The notes beneath the pieces were generated by a model that searched no databases, was not told the origin of the DNA, and was given only the letters and a program-made list of their open reading frames with translations. Positions 25,387 to 35,189 of a stretch of 64,000 nt of DNA are shown one piece after another. Positions within the stretch are counted from its first letter, which is position 1; each line of letters opens with the position of its first letter. A program made the translations under genes and the position numbers. The DNA comes from an uncultured Caldilineaceae bacterium (GTDB lineage Bacteria; Chloroflexota; Anaerolineae; Caldilineales; Caldilineaceae): NCBI GenBank assembly GCA_951812725.1, contig OX638330.1, positions 4,195,405-4,259,404 of the forward strand, read 5' to 3'.

Positions 25387-26322
25387 TCAGTGGTGGCGGA
25401 CGCGGGGGTCGACCATGACGTAGACGATGTCCATGATCAGGAATGTGACGACTGTCAGGACGGAGAACAGGATGACGTCGAGAAAGACGACGGGATAGTC
25501 GCGGGCCATGACGGACTGGGCCATGAGGTTGCCGACGCCGGGCCAGGAGAAGACGACTTCGACGACGACGACGGTGCCGATGAGATGCGGCAGGGATGAG
25601 AGCGTGACGGTGATGACGGACAGGCTGCCGTTGCGGAGGGCGTGGCCGAAGACGACGGCGCGCTCGCCGAGGCCTTTGGCGCGGGCGGTGCGGACGTAGT
25701 CCTGGCCGAGGGCTTCGAGCATGCCGGAACGGGCGATGCGGGCGACGGTGGCGATGAGGCCGGTGGAGAGGGTGACGGCGGGCAGGATGAGATGCTTCCA
25801 GGTGCCGACGCCGGAGGTTGGCAGGAGCCTGAGCTGGACGGAAAAGATGAGGATGAGGACGATTGCGAGAAAGAATTGCGGCGTGACGATGCCGAGGACG
25901 GCGGCCATGGTGGCGGCGGTGTCGATTATGGTGCCGCGGCGCAGGGCGGCGAGTATGCCGAGGGGCAGGCCGAGGGCGATGCCGAGGACGACGGCCGCAC
26001 CTCCGAGGCGGAGGCTGTTGGGCAGGCGCTCGAAGATGACGCGGGTGGTGGGCACGCCGTAGCGGAAGGAGTAGCCGAAGTCGAGCTGCAGCGTTTTTTG
26101 CCAGAAGACGGCGTACTGGACGATGAGTGGTTTGTCCAGCCCCATTTTGCGGCGGACTTCCTGGTATTCTTCCTGGATTTCCTCGGGGTCGCGGTTGGGG
26201 TCGAGGTTGACGCCGAGGCTGGCGGGGTCGCCGGACACGCGGATCAGGAAGAAGACCAGCGTTACGACCAGGAGTATGACAAGGACCGCCTGGAGCAGGC
26301 GGCGGATGACGAAGGCGCGCAT
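25387..26322 (-). CDS. Dpp/Opp-type ABC transporter permease (DppB-like)
   Basis: 311 residues, starting MRAFVIRRLLQAVLVILLVVTLVFFLIRVSGDPA, the typical DppB N-terminus with the conserved GDP. Six helices; the EAA loop is ARSGMLEALGQDYVRTARAKGLGERAVVFGHALRNG, and the C-terminus ends PRVRHH. First permease after the binding protein. The spacing to the second permease is 540 bp and full of repeats, so the operon has been stretched. Confidence 0.9.
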   Translation of the reverse strand: MRAFVIRRLLQAVLVILLVVTLVFFLIRVSGDPASLGVNLDPNRDPEEIQEEYQEVRRKMGLDKPLIVQYAVFWQKTLQLDFGYSFRYGVPTTRVIFERLPNSLRLGGAAVVLGIALGLPLGILAALRRGTIIDTAATMAAVLGIVTPQFFLAIVLILIFSVQLRLLPTSGVGTWKHLILPAVTLSTGLIATVARIARSGMLEALGQDYVRTARAKGLGERAVVFGHALRNGSLSVITVTLSSLPHLIGTVVVVEVVFSWPGVGNLMAQSVMARDYPVVFLDVILFSVLTVVTFLIMDIVYVMVDPRVRHH

Positions 26323-26503
26323 AGGTAGGGGCGAGGAATGCGTGAAGAGGGGTGAGGAGAGAGAAAACCCTTCACTTGCCTCTCAGGTGGGTTGCCGCCG
26401 GGTGTCCAGAGATGGAGCCGGCGGCAACCTGTTTATTTACCTGGAGAGATTTGGGTCAGGCTTTCTCTTCACTCACTCCTCTTTACTCTTTTCTCGGTGT
26501 TCC

Positions 26504-28063
26504 TTATTCGGTCGGGATTAAGATCTCGAACGATTTGCTGAAGGACAGTTCCGGCAGGCCCGGGCTGAGGGCGTAGAGGGCCGGAATGGTGTAGGCGTGC
26601 AGGGCCTGTGCGTTGTCGCAGATGTAGGCGGCGATGTCTCTGACGACGGCTTCGCGCTCGACGGGGTCGCCGATGACGCGCTTGGCGGCGCCCATTTCAA
26701 GGAAGGCGGGGTCGGGCGCGGTGTCGCCGACGGGGCCCCACATGGAGGTCGTGTTGTCGGCGAGGTACCAGTTGAGGCCGATGTTCATGATGGGCGGCAG
26801 GGTCTGGTCGATCAGTTCCTGCAGCCAGACGGAGGACTCGGGGTACTCCATCTCGACGATGATGCCGACCTGGGCCCACTGGGCTGCGAGAGCTTCCATG
26901 AAGGTGCGGTCGCGGAAGTAGCGGCCGGTGGTGGCGGAGCCTGCGATGGTGAAGCCGTCAGGGTAGCCGGCCTCTGTCAGGAGCGCTTTGGCCTTTTCAG
27001 GATCGTAGGGATAGGTCTGGACGTCGGGGTTGTAGCCGAAGCCGCCGGGGGCGACGATCTGGCAGTCGAGCTTGGTGCCGAAGCCGCCGGCGATGGTGTT
27101 ATACATGCCATCGAGGTCGACGGAGTAGAGCATGGCCTGGCGGACGCGCACGTCATTCAGGATTTCGTTGCGGCCGTAGATGTTAATGCCGACGTACATG
27201 CTCTGCATGCTGTCGCCGGCGTAGAGCTCGAATCCGTCGGCGGTGAGGCTTTCGATCTGGTCGGGGGGCACGTGGGCGGCGACGTGGATCTCACCGCTCT
27301 GGAGGGCGGCGACGCGCACGGCTGCTTCGGGCATGTGGCGGAAGGTCACTTTTTCGATGACGGCCGGGCCGTCGGGGTGGCTTTCCCAGCGTTCGAGGGT
27401 GATGTAGCTGTCGCGCTGCCAGGATGAGAATTTGTAGGGGCCGGTGCCGACGGGCTCTTCGATGTAGCCGTCAAGGCCGACTGCTTCGAGGTGGTCGGGG
27501 GCGAGCGGCATGTGGTTGGCGAAGAGGTTGGCCCAGCGATCGATGGGTTCGATGAGCGTGAACTCCATGGTGTAGTCGTCGATCACTTCGTAGGACTCGT
27601 AGTCGTTGAGCTGACGGAAGGACCAGGTGAATTTCTGCGGGTCGGCGTCACGGAGGAGCTCGAAGCTCTTGGCGAGGCCGGGCGCGGTGAGGATTTCACC
27701 GTTGTGGAATTCGATGCCTTCCTTGATGACGATACGGACGGTGACGTCGTCGACGAGCTCCATGGAGTCGAGGAGGACGGGGTCGATGGCGCCGGTTTCT
27801 TCATTGAGTTCGGCGAGGGTCTCGTAGAGCAGTTTGGAGAAGATGCGGGACTGGAGGGATGGGACGGTGTTGCCCACGAGTGTGACAGGCAGGGCGCCCA
27901 TGCCGATGATCATCTCTTCGGGATAGCCTTCGTCGGCCATTTCGTCGGCAGCCATGTCGCCTGACGAGGCGGTACCGGTGTCGGCGGGGACACAGCCGAC
28001 CATGACGAATAGGGCGATGAGGGCGGCTAGGATTGAGAAGGTGCGGATACGTCGTGCAAGCAT
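26504..28063 (-). CDS. SBP_bac_5 family ABC substrate-binding lipoprotein
   Basis: 519 residues. The signal peptide ends in LFVMVGC (Cys24). The mature part follows the family-5 pattern: IFSKLLYETLAELNEETGAIDPVL, VTVRIVIKEGIEFHNGEILTAPGLAKSFE, NHMPLAPDHLEAVGLDG, GTGPYKFSSW, NDVRVRQAMLYSVDLDGM and YDPEKAKALLTEAGYPDGF. Binds peptides, nickel chelates or oligosaccharides; the ligand cannot be told from sequence. Feeds the permeases encoded downstream. Confidence 0.92.
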   Translation of the reverse strand: MLARRIRTFSILAALIALFVMVGCVPADTGTASSGDMAADEMADEGYPEEMIIGMGALPVTLVGNTVPSLQSRIFSKLLYETLAELNEETGAIDPVLLDSMELVDDVTVRIVIKEGIEFHNGEILTAPGLAKSFELLRDADPQKFTWSFRQLNDYESYEVIDDYTMEFTLIEPIDRWANLFANHMPLAPDHLEAVGLDGYIEEPVGTGPYKFSSWQRDSYITLERWESHPDGPAVIEKVTFRHMPEAAVRVAALQSGEIHVAAHVPPDQIESLTADGFELYAGDSMQSMYVGINIYGRNEILNDVRVRQAMLYSVDLDGMYNTIAGGFGTKLDCQIVAPGGFGYNPDVQTYPYDPEKAKALLTEAGYPDGFTIAGSATTGRYFRDRTFMEALAAQWAQVGIIVEMEYPESSVWLQELIDQTLPPIMNIGLNWYLADNTTSMWGPVGDTAPDPAFLEMGAAKRVIGDPVEREAVVRDIAAYICDNAQALHAYTIPALYALSPGLPELSFSKSFEILIPTE

Positions 28064-29226
28064 TCTTTACTCCTGTGCGGTTGTGAAGGTGATGCGTTTT
28101 TATATGGGACAGTTCAGGTGAACTGTTGGACGCTGGTAGGAGGGGCCGTGCAGGGTGTACACGGCAAGTGCGGATTATACACGATTGTTGTGTATGTGGG
28201 TAACTGGGGGAGGTGCGTTGGGGTTTGGGGGGTGGGACGGCAGGTTTTGGGCAGGGAGATGGCGGCGTGTTCGTGAAGGGGATAAGTTGGACAGACGGGG
28301 GTATTTTTCTGAATTTTTTCATAAATATGTCCGCTTTGTCCGCTCAAAGGCATGTTTTTGGGGCGTTTGGGGGGGACTGCAAGGGATAGGGGACAGGGGA
28401 CAGGGGTTAGAAACCTTTCTGTAGGCGGCGATTGTCTGAATTGTGATTTCCGAGATTTTGGGGGATGGACTGTGATTTGCGTTGTGCCTGCGTTTGCGCC
28501 GGGAAATGTGGGCGGCATTCTCCGTTCCCTTCCTTGCGTGCTTGATTCGGATACCCTCTGCGCCGGGCCCTCGCGAGCAATCGCCAAACACGTACAACCT
28601 GTGCGCACGCGAACGGCCCGGGCCGCCATGCTGTCCCCCCTACTAATCCTATGAAATCACCGTTCAGGCAATCGAGCCCAGGTGCAATCGACGCCCAATC
28701 TTTTGATGCCGGGGCAGAGATTCGGGCCGTGGTTTGACGAGACAAGGCGCCAGGGTAAATTCAAGAAGGGAAGGGGGGACGCTTGTTCTTGCACGTCAGA
28801 CGCTCGTACGAGAGATGTACGAGAGTTCCACGAGAGTTTACGAGAGATTGGGGGAAAAAAATTATGCAGGACCGCAGGCGGGCGGCTCCCCACGTCTGCT
28901 GGAAGAGACGGCAATGGTAGCCAAGGAAAGGGCAAGTTGGCGTCCAGGCGTTCGACAGATACAGCTTGGCGAAGACAGTTTGGCTCCATCCCCTGGGGTG
29001 CGGCAGGAATCGGAGGGCTGCAAGCGGCCAGTTCTGCCGAGGCGTTTCCACTCTGACACACACGGGACTTTTGCCGCGTATCGCATGGCACGCCGGGACC
29101 GGTACGCCGTGCGGCGGTGGCTAGGCGCGTGCAAATGGGCACTGCATGGCGGGAAAGGTACAACTGCTGGTAAGTACATTCTTGATAAACTTTATATATT
29201 ATATAATTTATCATACACACCAGGGT
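28064..29226. other. gene-free stretch with dispersed repeat
   Basis: About 1.16 kb with no convincing gene on either strand. It holds a GTCTGAATTGTGATTT repeat copy (28432-28490) and a run of TACGAGAG/CACGAGAG units (28797-28850). The open frames here lack ribosome sites and coherent composition. Confidence 0.5.
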
Positions 29227-30216
29227 TTATGGTGGGTGTGTTTCACCGTTAAGCGCGCGAAGGGCGGCAAGGATGTCAGGCAATGCGGTAGGTTCTTTCG
29301 GTCCGAACAGTTCTTCCTCGCGTATCTCGTCGAAGTAAGTTTCCTCGAGTTCCCGTGTCAGGTCGATTACTTGCCGGATTTGATTTTGCAGGACTTTCGA
29401 AACATCTTCGTCTTCGCCGGCGTCGGCGTCCGGCAGGTTTCCAATATTGACGCCGGCCGGCGGTTCGCTGAGTACCTGTCCGGTCAAGGGGTCGCGCACC
29501 GGTCCCGGGTCGTGCAGGAGGTCGCGCCCGGCTTCTTCCATAGCGTCACGCATTCGGGCCAAATGGCCGCGCACAGCACGCAACTCATCTGCTCTGTAAC
29601 TGGAATTAAAGATCCGATCTTTCAGATCGTCGAAATCCTTCTGTGTGTAGCTGGTAAGGCGCTGGAAGCCGAAACGCCTTCTGCCCGCGTCGGTCAGGAC
29701 GGGTTGGGCGGGCAAGGCATCGGCCCCTTTCTGAGGAGTTTCTATGGTTACAAGACCCTGTACGACCAGCGACTCGATCCTATACTTGGTCTGCCAGGCG
29801 GCGATGGCGTCGGCCTTTTCGAGGAGGTCGGGGTCGCCAACGCCTCCAGCGACCTGGGCGACGGCGGCGGCGGTTTCCTCTTCTCGAATCAGATCCATTT
29901 CGGTATCGGCGAGGTGGTAGAGATTGACCAACTCCCTTGCGGCGCGGCTCATTGCGGAGAGGGCGGCGGGCTCGATCTCTCCTGCAGCCAGATCGTCCAT
30001 GCCCTTAGTCAGCTTTTCGATGGCGACGCGCAGTCGTTCGGGCATACGTTTGTCGGCGCGGGCGGCGGTCGACGAGGCCTGGCCGCCGCGTGAGCGCCAG
30101 GCCCACACTTTATCGGCGGGGGCATGGGCGATGCAGTAGCCGTCATATTGCTCCTGGCCGAGACCCTGGCAGGGCTGTCCATCTTTTCTGAGGGCTTTAC
30201 AGAGTGTCTTGGGCAC
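29227..30216 (-). CDS. uncharacterised protein with N-terminal Cys/His motif
   Basis: 329 residues from the GTG at 30216, which has GGAGGA 6 bases upstream. The N-terminus CKALRKDGQPCQG...DGYCIAHAP (residues 5-31) is a compact C-x8-C...C-x2-H motif of the kind found in phage- and plasmid-borne proteins, probably zinc-binding. A long helical, acidic region follows (SAMSRAARELVNLYHLADTEMDLIREEETAAAV and later RAVRGHLARMRDAMEEAGRDLL). No catalytic motif was recognised. It may be a mobile-element accessory protein, but nothing of a phage is seen beside it. Confidence 0.6.
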   Translation of the reverse strand: MPKTLCKALRKDGQPCQGLGQEQYDGYCIAHAPADKVWAWRSRGGQASSTAARADKRMPERLRVAIEKLTKGMDDLAAGEIEPAALSAMSRAARELVNLYHLADTEMDLIREEETAAAVAQVAGGVGDPDLLEKADAIAAWQTKYRIESLVVQGLVTIETPQKGADALPAQPVLTDAGRRRFGFQRLTSYTQKDFDDLKDRIFNSSYRADELRAVRGHLARMRDAMEEAGRDLLHDPGPVRDPLTGQVLSEPPAGVNIGNLPDADAGEDEDVSKVLQNQIRQVIDLTRELEETYFDEIREEELFGPKEPTALPDILAALRALNGETHPP

Positions 30217-31458
30217 TGTCTCCTCCACTGGTTTGGCCGGCAGGCTTGTCCAGCCACGGCGCCAAGATTGGCGGCGGTGGCGGCATGCTGTGACGCGACC
30301 TGCCGTGCTCCGAACGAACTGCCGGTTTTGCAAGCGACCGACAGGCCATTCAGTTGCCGTCTAGGTGCTCTGCCTGCATGCGGGGCTTCGGGGGCTCGCC
30401 TGCGGAGATGCCGAGGGGCCTTGTGGTAAGCCTGCGAATGGACAGAGAAAGCAATGGAACGATTGTGCTACAGATAGGCCTGACTGTCAAATTCCATCGA
30501 TGCGTTGAAGGCCAGATAGCGCATTATCCGTCCTGAATTTGCCGCCTGAGCGATTTCGCAGGCTTTTCGTAGGCATTGCGTATGCGAAACGTAGGCTTGC
30601 AAAGACTATATGTAGTAGGCGACTCTCTATTTCATACTATATGAAGGCAATCGGGGGTAGAGGTTGTGGTCGTTGCCCGCGGCAGCCTTTTTCAACTGGA
30701 AGTGGGTTGTCTGGGCTGTGTTCCAAGGACTGAAATAGGAGGCTTGGCGCGAAGGGGTCAGATCTATCGCATTTGGGAGCAACGTTCGTTGGCGCATCTA
30801 CGCTTTGTTTTCTGTTAGCCAAACGCCAAGTGGGCATGGCGTTCTGCCCGCGACAAGAGTAGCTCTTGACTGGCTGTCCCGTGACTTGCGGGCTTTGGGC
30901 TGGCAAAAAAACGATTGATCGACCATTCGTCTGTTAGTTTCCCACAGACGCCCTGTTTGTTTCCTTACTCTTGCTTTCTACAAGTCGTTCCCCTTCGGCG
31001 GGTCGTTCTGACAGTGTATACATGTCAGCACATTCAGGGCTTGGGTCTCATCATCTTTCCCAAGAGCGGCTAGTCTTCGCCAACCGGAGACCGGGATTCA
31101 AGCAGTCCGGCCTTCGTCTCAGGATACAGGTCTTAGCGGGCTGATGTTCATCGCGGCTATCCAATCCTCCGCCTCTGCCATTATGCTGTTTTCCCTTCAT
31201 CCTTTCGGAATCCGGCAGGGTGGTTGACCTACGGGGTGATCATCTCCCCGTATCCACATTGTGGGCAGGGTAATTGCTCGTAAACCTTCGCACTGACATG
31301 TTAGCTCGCGCTACAGCTTTTGAGGCCAAGCTCACTCCTGAGATTGTAGGGGTCCAGGTAGCTCTTCATTTGCATGTACCCCATAACTTCCCACTACCAA
31401 TCAAAAAAAGGCGACATCTATAGTAATGAATGCCGCCTAGTTTTGGCTTTACCCGGGT
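30217..31458. other. 1.2-kb gene-free stretch, possible remnant of a structured element
   Basis: No open frame is convincing. The part 30930-31410 is lower in GC and contains stem-loops, for example TACGGGG/CCCCGTA at about 31231-31253. It could be the remains of a group II intron or another RNA element, but no reverse-transcriptase piece or domain V could be identified. Confidence 0.3.
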
Positions 31459-31712
31459 CTAGGTTGTTATCGGACTGATTTCACGTCCGTGCTGAGCATC
31501 GTCCCATCTGGTCATTAATTCCTGCCTCTGTTCTTCAGCCCATTTGAACAGAATTCTTTCCTTAAATTTGGGAAGACCCCTGCCAGCACACGAGAATCAC
31601 GAATAGATACTGAAATATCGTATTCCCCGTAACGAGCATGAAAATGAGGAGGATTGTGCCCCATGTAGTCCATCCGGATGGTGATTCCTTCGAGATGACA
31701 TAATCTAGGCAT
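31459..31712 (-). pseudogene. DUF4160 protein gene with a one-base frameshift
   Basis: The first frame gives MPRLCHLEGITIRMDYMGHNPPHFHARYGEYDISVSIRDSRVLAG, the classic DUF4160 start, then runs out of frame. The neighbouring frame continues GLPKFKERILFKWAEEQRQELMTRWDDAQ, which is the expected DUF4160 end, to a TAG at 31459. Loss of one G in the run at 31577-31580 explains it. It may be a real mutation or a homopolymer sequencing error. It overlaps the DUF2442 gene. Confidence 0.75.
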
Positions 31713-32016
31713 GCTCCTCCATCAGCCCCTGCAACCTGGGGAAAAGCTCTTCAACCGTTGTATCTGTCAGCATCATGTATATTGTGTCGGCACACACGTC
31801 CAGGTCTTCATTATTGCCCCACGCGATGGCCTTTCTGTCGTCTACATGAACTGACTCAAAGAATTCGCGTTCTTTCCACCTCCTAAATGCTTCCTTGTTC
31901 GACCACTCAGACAGGTCAACTTCGCCGTTTTGACCATCAGAAAACTCAACGAAGATTGTGTAACCGGAACAGGCCTTTACATCGACAGGCACAGGGTGTT
32001 CCAGTCTTTCGTCCAC
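31705..32016 (-). CDS. DUF2442 family protein
   Basis: 103 residues, with VKACSGYTIFVEFSDGQNGEVDLSEW near the start and a FESVHVDDRKAIAWGNNEDLDVCADTIY core, the DUF2442 signature. DUF2442 and DUF4160 genes are commonly adjacent and overlapping, as here (8 bp), and are suspected to form a toxin-antitoxin-like pair; that function is unproven. The partner downstream is frameshifted. Confidence 0.85.
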   Translation of the reverse strand: MDERLEHPVPVDVKACSGYTIFVEFSDGQNGEVDLSEWSNKEAFRRWKEREFFESVHVDDRKAIAWGNNEDLDVCADTIYMMLTDTTVEELFPRLQGLMEEHA

Positions 32017-32217
32017 AAGTCGCCTCCCTTCTTTTCAGTTCATTATTGACTAAAGTACTCATAGTGATTGACGACGAGAAAGTAATAGGGGCCAATAGCA
32101 ACGAGGGAGCCAGCAATAGCATTCAATCGTGCAACCAGGCAAGACTTCTGGCGCGATTGTAAAGGGACTTTTGTTCGATTGTCAAACATGACATATTAGG
32201 CATTCGTTGTATTGTGG

Positions 32218-32536
32218 TTGGCCCCAATGACTAGACCACGAAACGGGAAAGAAAAGGTGCATCCAGATGGGGGCGGCTGCCTCTGATCGGCAACGGGCGG
32301 TCTGCCGCCATCAGAGCACGAAGTACTCGTCAACTGGCGTGCAGGCGTCGAGACGTTGAAGCGGTCTTTTTGGCGTGGAGGATTTGAAGTAGGCGGTCAA
32401 ACCTTGAACGCCTACAGCCCGGAACTGGCAGACCGCGGTGCGTCGCCGCCGTCTCTTGACCATCGTGCTGCCGGTCCACAGGCTTGGTGAATGGCTCCAA
32501 TATACACCTTAGCTCGCGGGCCAGTTATTGGGGCCT
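32218..32536 (-). mobile_element. IS3-family deletion derivative, copy A
   Basis: About 319 bp. The left end is TTGGCCCCAATGACTAGACC and the right end is a related inverted sequence (GGGCCAGTTATTGGGGCC). On the minus strand a start like OrfA (MVKRRRRRTAVCQFRAV) runs almost directly into the OrfB C-terminus (QRLDACTPVDEYFVL), so nearly the whole transposase is deleted. The same pattern recurs in copies D and E. Confidence 0.75.
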
Positions 32537-32602
32537 ATTTCACTTTGCGGTAGAGTGCACCGTGCCGACACCGATGCGGTCGCACTGAGAATGGAGGACG
32601 AA

Positions 32603-33463
32603 ATGTTTACCAACTTCATTTCCATGCCTAAAACGTGGGCGAATGTCTTGACCAAACCCAGCGAACAGACCTTTGCCGCCGAACGAAGCAGATCTTCGGT
32701 CACTTTATCAGCCGCGCTGACGTGGGTCGTACTGGTCAGCGCAGTGGCTATACTTCTCAGTATACAGAGGACGACGCTAACTGAAGAGTTGATCCTGTAT
32801 GGGTATGTGCAGGACTGGTATCCGCCTGATTTCATTGCCAGGATTCTTCAAACTCTTGGAGAAATCAGAATTTTCCTCACGCTGCTACATTTAGAGATCA
32901 TGAAGTTGTACGGCTGGTTGTGGTTTCGTTCCGGTCTTTTTGAACTCATTGGTGCGCAGGTCTCTATCGCAGGATATTACTTTCTGTTTGACATTCCCGA
33001 CTGGCTACGGGTCATGGTCAAGATTATTCTGAGCCCAGTGTTTTTCTTGATCAAAGCGGGCGCTTACCACTGTATCGCCACCCTATTTGGCGGACGAGGA
33101 CAGTTCGGTCGTTACGCTTACCTTATCGCCGCATTTGGTGTGCCGATTGCCATTCTGAGAATTCCGATCAGTTTCTTGCCTCTGGCCGGAGGCAGGCTTG
33201 TTGCCATCTTGTCGGATTCTTCGCTTATGGTTGACCAGGACTGGTATTACGCGCTACTGTCACCCACTGCGATCATCGCTACTTTTGTGACAGTGTACTG
33301 GCTCGTCTTGTTTTACTTCACGACGAAAGTCGAGCATGAGATGCCGCGGGGACGAGCAATCATCGTCACAGTGGTTTCGTACCTGATTGGCTTCATGCTA
33401 AGTACCATCCCTACCTATACGCTCTTGGGCTTAATGGAAGCCGGGAGATTATCTCAAGGGTGA
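32603..33463 (+). CDS. Yip1-domain-like membrane protein
   Basis: 286 residues from the ATG at 32603 (GGAGG 5 bases upstream). About five membrane helices. The segment AGAYHCIATLFGGRGQFGRYAYLIAAFGVPIAIL (about 150-185) carries the GxGxF/YxxY pattern of bacterial Yip1 proteins. Their role is unclear; some are linked to membrane trafficking-like or stress functions. Followed 25 bp later by another small anchored protein, probably in one transcript. AT-richer than neighbouring core genes. Confidence 0.65.
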   Translation: MFTNFISMPKTWANVLTKPSEQTFAAERSRSSVTLSAALTWVVLVSAVAILLSIQRTTLTEELILYGYVQDWYPPDFIARILQTLGEIRIFLTLLHLEIMKLYGWLWFRSGLFELIGAQVSIAGYYFLFDIPDWLRVMVKIILSPVFFLIKAGAYHCIATLFGGRGQFGRYAYLIAAFGVPIAILRIPISFLPLAGGRLVAILSDSSLMVDQDWYYALLSPTAIIATFVTVYWLVLFYFTTKVEHEMPRGRAIIVTVVSYLIGFMLSTIPTYTLLGLMEAGRLSQG

Positions 33464-33488
33464 ACCACCTGTTGGCAAGGAGTAGGCA

Positions 33489-33917
33489 ATGAGCAAATCT
33501 ACTAACCGGTTGATCGCACGTGCTGTTGGCGCAGTGTTAATCGCAGTCTTAATTGGTTTTCTAATTCGATTGACCTATCAGTTCAATAGCCTTAGAAGCT
33601 CTGATCGGCATCCTTGCGGTCCGGAGAGACAGGTGGTTTTCAACTATACTGAACGCGAATTACTCGTAAATGGTTTGGCACTTCAGGAGGACGGGTCAAT
33701 TCAGAACGTGGAACTCGCTCTTGCCCCAAATCAGTCGTCGGAAGAAGCTGGACTTTGTCATGTCGAAGAAATGACGACGCGCGGGGCGAAGGCTTGGTCC
33801 TACAAGGGAATAGAAATGCGACCAACGGTGTGGATGGTAATTTCGACCCAATACACCTACTGCATGAGTGGCGAGGAATCCAGTTCAGGGGTCTGGTATG
33901 ATGTTCTGTGCATTTAG
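33489..33917 (+). CDS. membrane-anchored hypothetical protein
   Basis: 142 residues with an N-terminal helix (about 12-27) and a soluble, probably extracytoplasmic domain containing four cysteines (CGPERQ, LCHVEE, YCMSGE, VLCI). The start has AAGGAG 7 bases upstream. No family is recognised. Likely co-transcribed with the Yip1-like gene. Confidence 0.6.
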   Translation: MSKSTNRLIARAVGAVLIAVLIGFLIRLTYQFNSLRSSDRHPCGPERQVVFNYTERELLVNGLALQEDGSIQNVELALAPNQSSEEAGLCHVEEMTTRGAKAWSYKGIEMRPTVWMVISTQYTYCMSGEESSSGVWYDVLCI

Positions 33918-34191
33918 GAGCATGCCGACAGAGAATAGCTGGTAAACTCACCAGGTCTCACCGCGTTCCTTAAACCGATTCTTGCGCGTCTTGAATCTCT
34001 AGTTCGGCCGTGGACGGTACAGGGTCAGGTTGCATTGCCAGATTCCACTGTCCGCTTCCCCCATAGGCAGGTCCGAATCTTGGATCGCTACTCAGAATCA
34101 CACTCAATCCCGATAATTATGGTTGGCCCCAATGTCTAGACCACGAAACGGGAAAAATAAGGTGCATCCAAAGGGATGCGCTAGGTTCTGA

Positions 34192-34407
34192 TCAGATCAC
34201 GAAGTGCTCTTCAGCGGGTGTGCGATATTTGAGACTTTGATGTGGTCGCTCATGGTTGTAGAAGTCGAAGTAGGCGCGTAAGCCGGTGTGCAGTTGATGC
34301 ACCGAGTCATACTGGTTGAGATAGATGTTCTCATATTTGACGCTGCGCCATAGGTGTTCGCAGAAGACGTTGTCGAGGGCGCAGCCGCCAAATGGCGTAC
34401 CCTTCAT
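34192..34407 (-). pseudogene. IS3-family transposase OrfB, C-terminal 71 residues
   Basis: GGCALDNVFCEHLWRSVKYENIYLNQYDS and AYFDFYNHERPHQSLKYRTPAEEHF match the end of the rve integrase core of IS3-type OrfB (the final catalytic Glu region and the RPHQSL block). The DDE Asp residues are missing. It begins directly after the lipoprotein stop (TAG-ATG). Confidence 0.85.
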
Positions 34408-34860
34408 CTAGGGGGTTGGCAAAGTCTCTACACATTGGGCGTACGCTGCCTCCAGCATGGTGTGCATTGACGGAGCATCGCCGGCAAGTATGGCCTCTGG
34501 GGTGGTTTCAAGGTCAGTGGCATTTGCCATCGAGAACAGAACAAGCATCCACAGTCCGGCCACAAATTGGTCTGGATGCTCCACCATTTCATATATAAGC
34601 CCTTTGGCGTCCTCGACGCACCAGACGACTTCCATTATGGCGTGCATGTAGGTCACGGGCTCGTTTTCGTAGTTGTCGAGACTTGCGAAAAGATTGGCGA
34701 AGTCCTGGAGATCAGCCTCCATGAATTGACTGCTTGGTTCGTCATGTGGCGTTGGAGCGGGCGTTGGGGGGGGCGTGAGCGGTATAGGATTGCAGGCGGA
34801 AAGCAACACAATTGTGGCGATGAATGCCGCACCAGACAGAACCAGTTTCTTGATAACCAT
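34408..34860 (-). CDS. lipoprotein of unknown function, passenger in IS3-type element
   Basis: 150 residues from the ATG at 34860 (GAGG upstream). The signal peptide ends in VLLSAC (Cys about 21); a Pro-rich linker (PLTPPPTPAPTPH) and an acidic helical domain follow (LQDFANLFASLDNYENEPVTYMHAIMEVVWCVEDAKG). No family is recognised. It ends at the transposase remnant and lies wholly between the inverted ends of copy B. Its own signal peptide and ribosome site suggest it can be expressed. Confidence 0.65.
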   Translation of the reverse strand: MVIKKLVLSGAAFIATIVLLSACNPIPLTPPPTPAPTPHDEPSSQFMEADLQDFANLFASLDNYENEPVTYMHAIMEVVWCVEDAKGLIYEMVEHPDQFVAGLWMLVLFSMANATDLETTPEAILAGDAPSMHTMLEAAYAQCVETLPTP

Positions 34861-34919
34861 GTTGCATCCTCTTGTTGTGGCGTATTGCCGGATGGGCACC
34901 CTACTGCTCCGTAGCACAA

Positions 34920-34950
34920 GCCCGGACACAGCTTCGTGTTCGGGCTTTTT
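34920..34950. terminator. hairpin with T-run between the two cargo genes
   Basis: GCCCGGACACAGC-TTC-type stem pairing with GTGTTCGGGC, followed by TTTTT on the plus strand. As a terminator it would act on plus-strand transcripts, but all genes here are on the minus strand. It could insulate the cargo genes or be a processed hairpin. Confidence 0.45.
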
Positions 34951-35189
34951 CATATCTCCCAACCTATACCATCAAAAATCACATAGAACCAGAACAGAAA
35001 GAAGAGAATGCCAATAACACAAATGACGATAGAGCCAAAGGTTAACTTCACCTTCCTGGGTTCATCATCTATTTTTCTACCCTCCACTGCACAGACCCCA
35101 TCAGTGCTCCCACCATACCACATTTGACGTAACCAACACACAGCACGAAACTTGAAGCCCGCCGTATGCCGCCGCCGTTTCTTGACCAT
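34950..35189 (-). CDS. hybrid frame: OrfA start fused to a small membrane protein
   Basis: 79 residues. The first 17 (MVKKRRRHTAGFKFRAV) are the start of an IS3 OrfA with its ribosome site (GGAGGGG), then the sequence changes to cargo: an Arg/Lys/Asp-rich linker and a single strong hydrophobic helix (FGSIVICVIGILFFLFWFYVIF). The IS translation signals could therefore express a small membrane protein. A shorter start at ATG 35123 is possible but lacks a ribosome site. Confidence 0.4.
   Translation of the reverse strand: MVKKRRRHTAGFKFRAVCWLRQMWYGGSTDGVCAVEGRKIDDEPRKVKLTFGSIVICVIGILFFLFWFYVIFDGIGWEI

Noticed and set aside
23944..28063. complete stand-alone Dpp transporter
   Set aside because: No ATPase genes lie in this cluster; it may borrow ATPases such as those at 60216-62286, but that is unproven.
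28657..29220. 187-residue minus-strand frame
   Set aside because: Low-complexity Pro/Arg/Cys composition, no ribosome site and no family; treated as non-coding.
34920..34950. terminator for the minus-strand cargo gene
   Set aside because: The T-run is on the plus strand; on the minus strand the hairpin is not followed by T.
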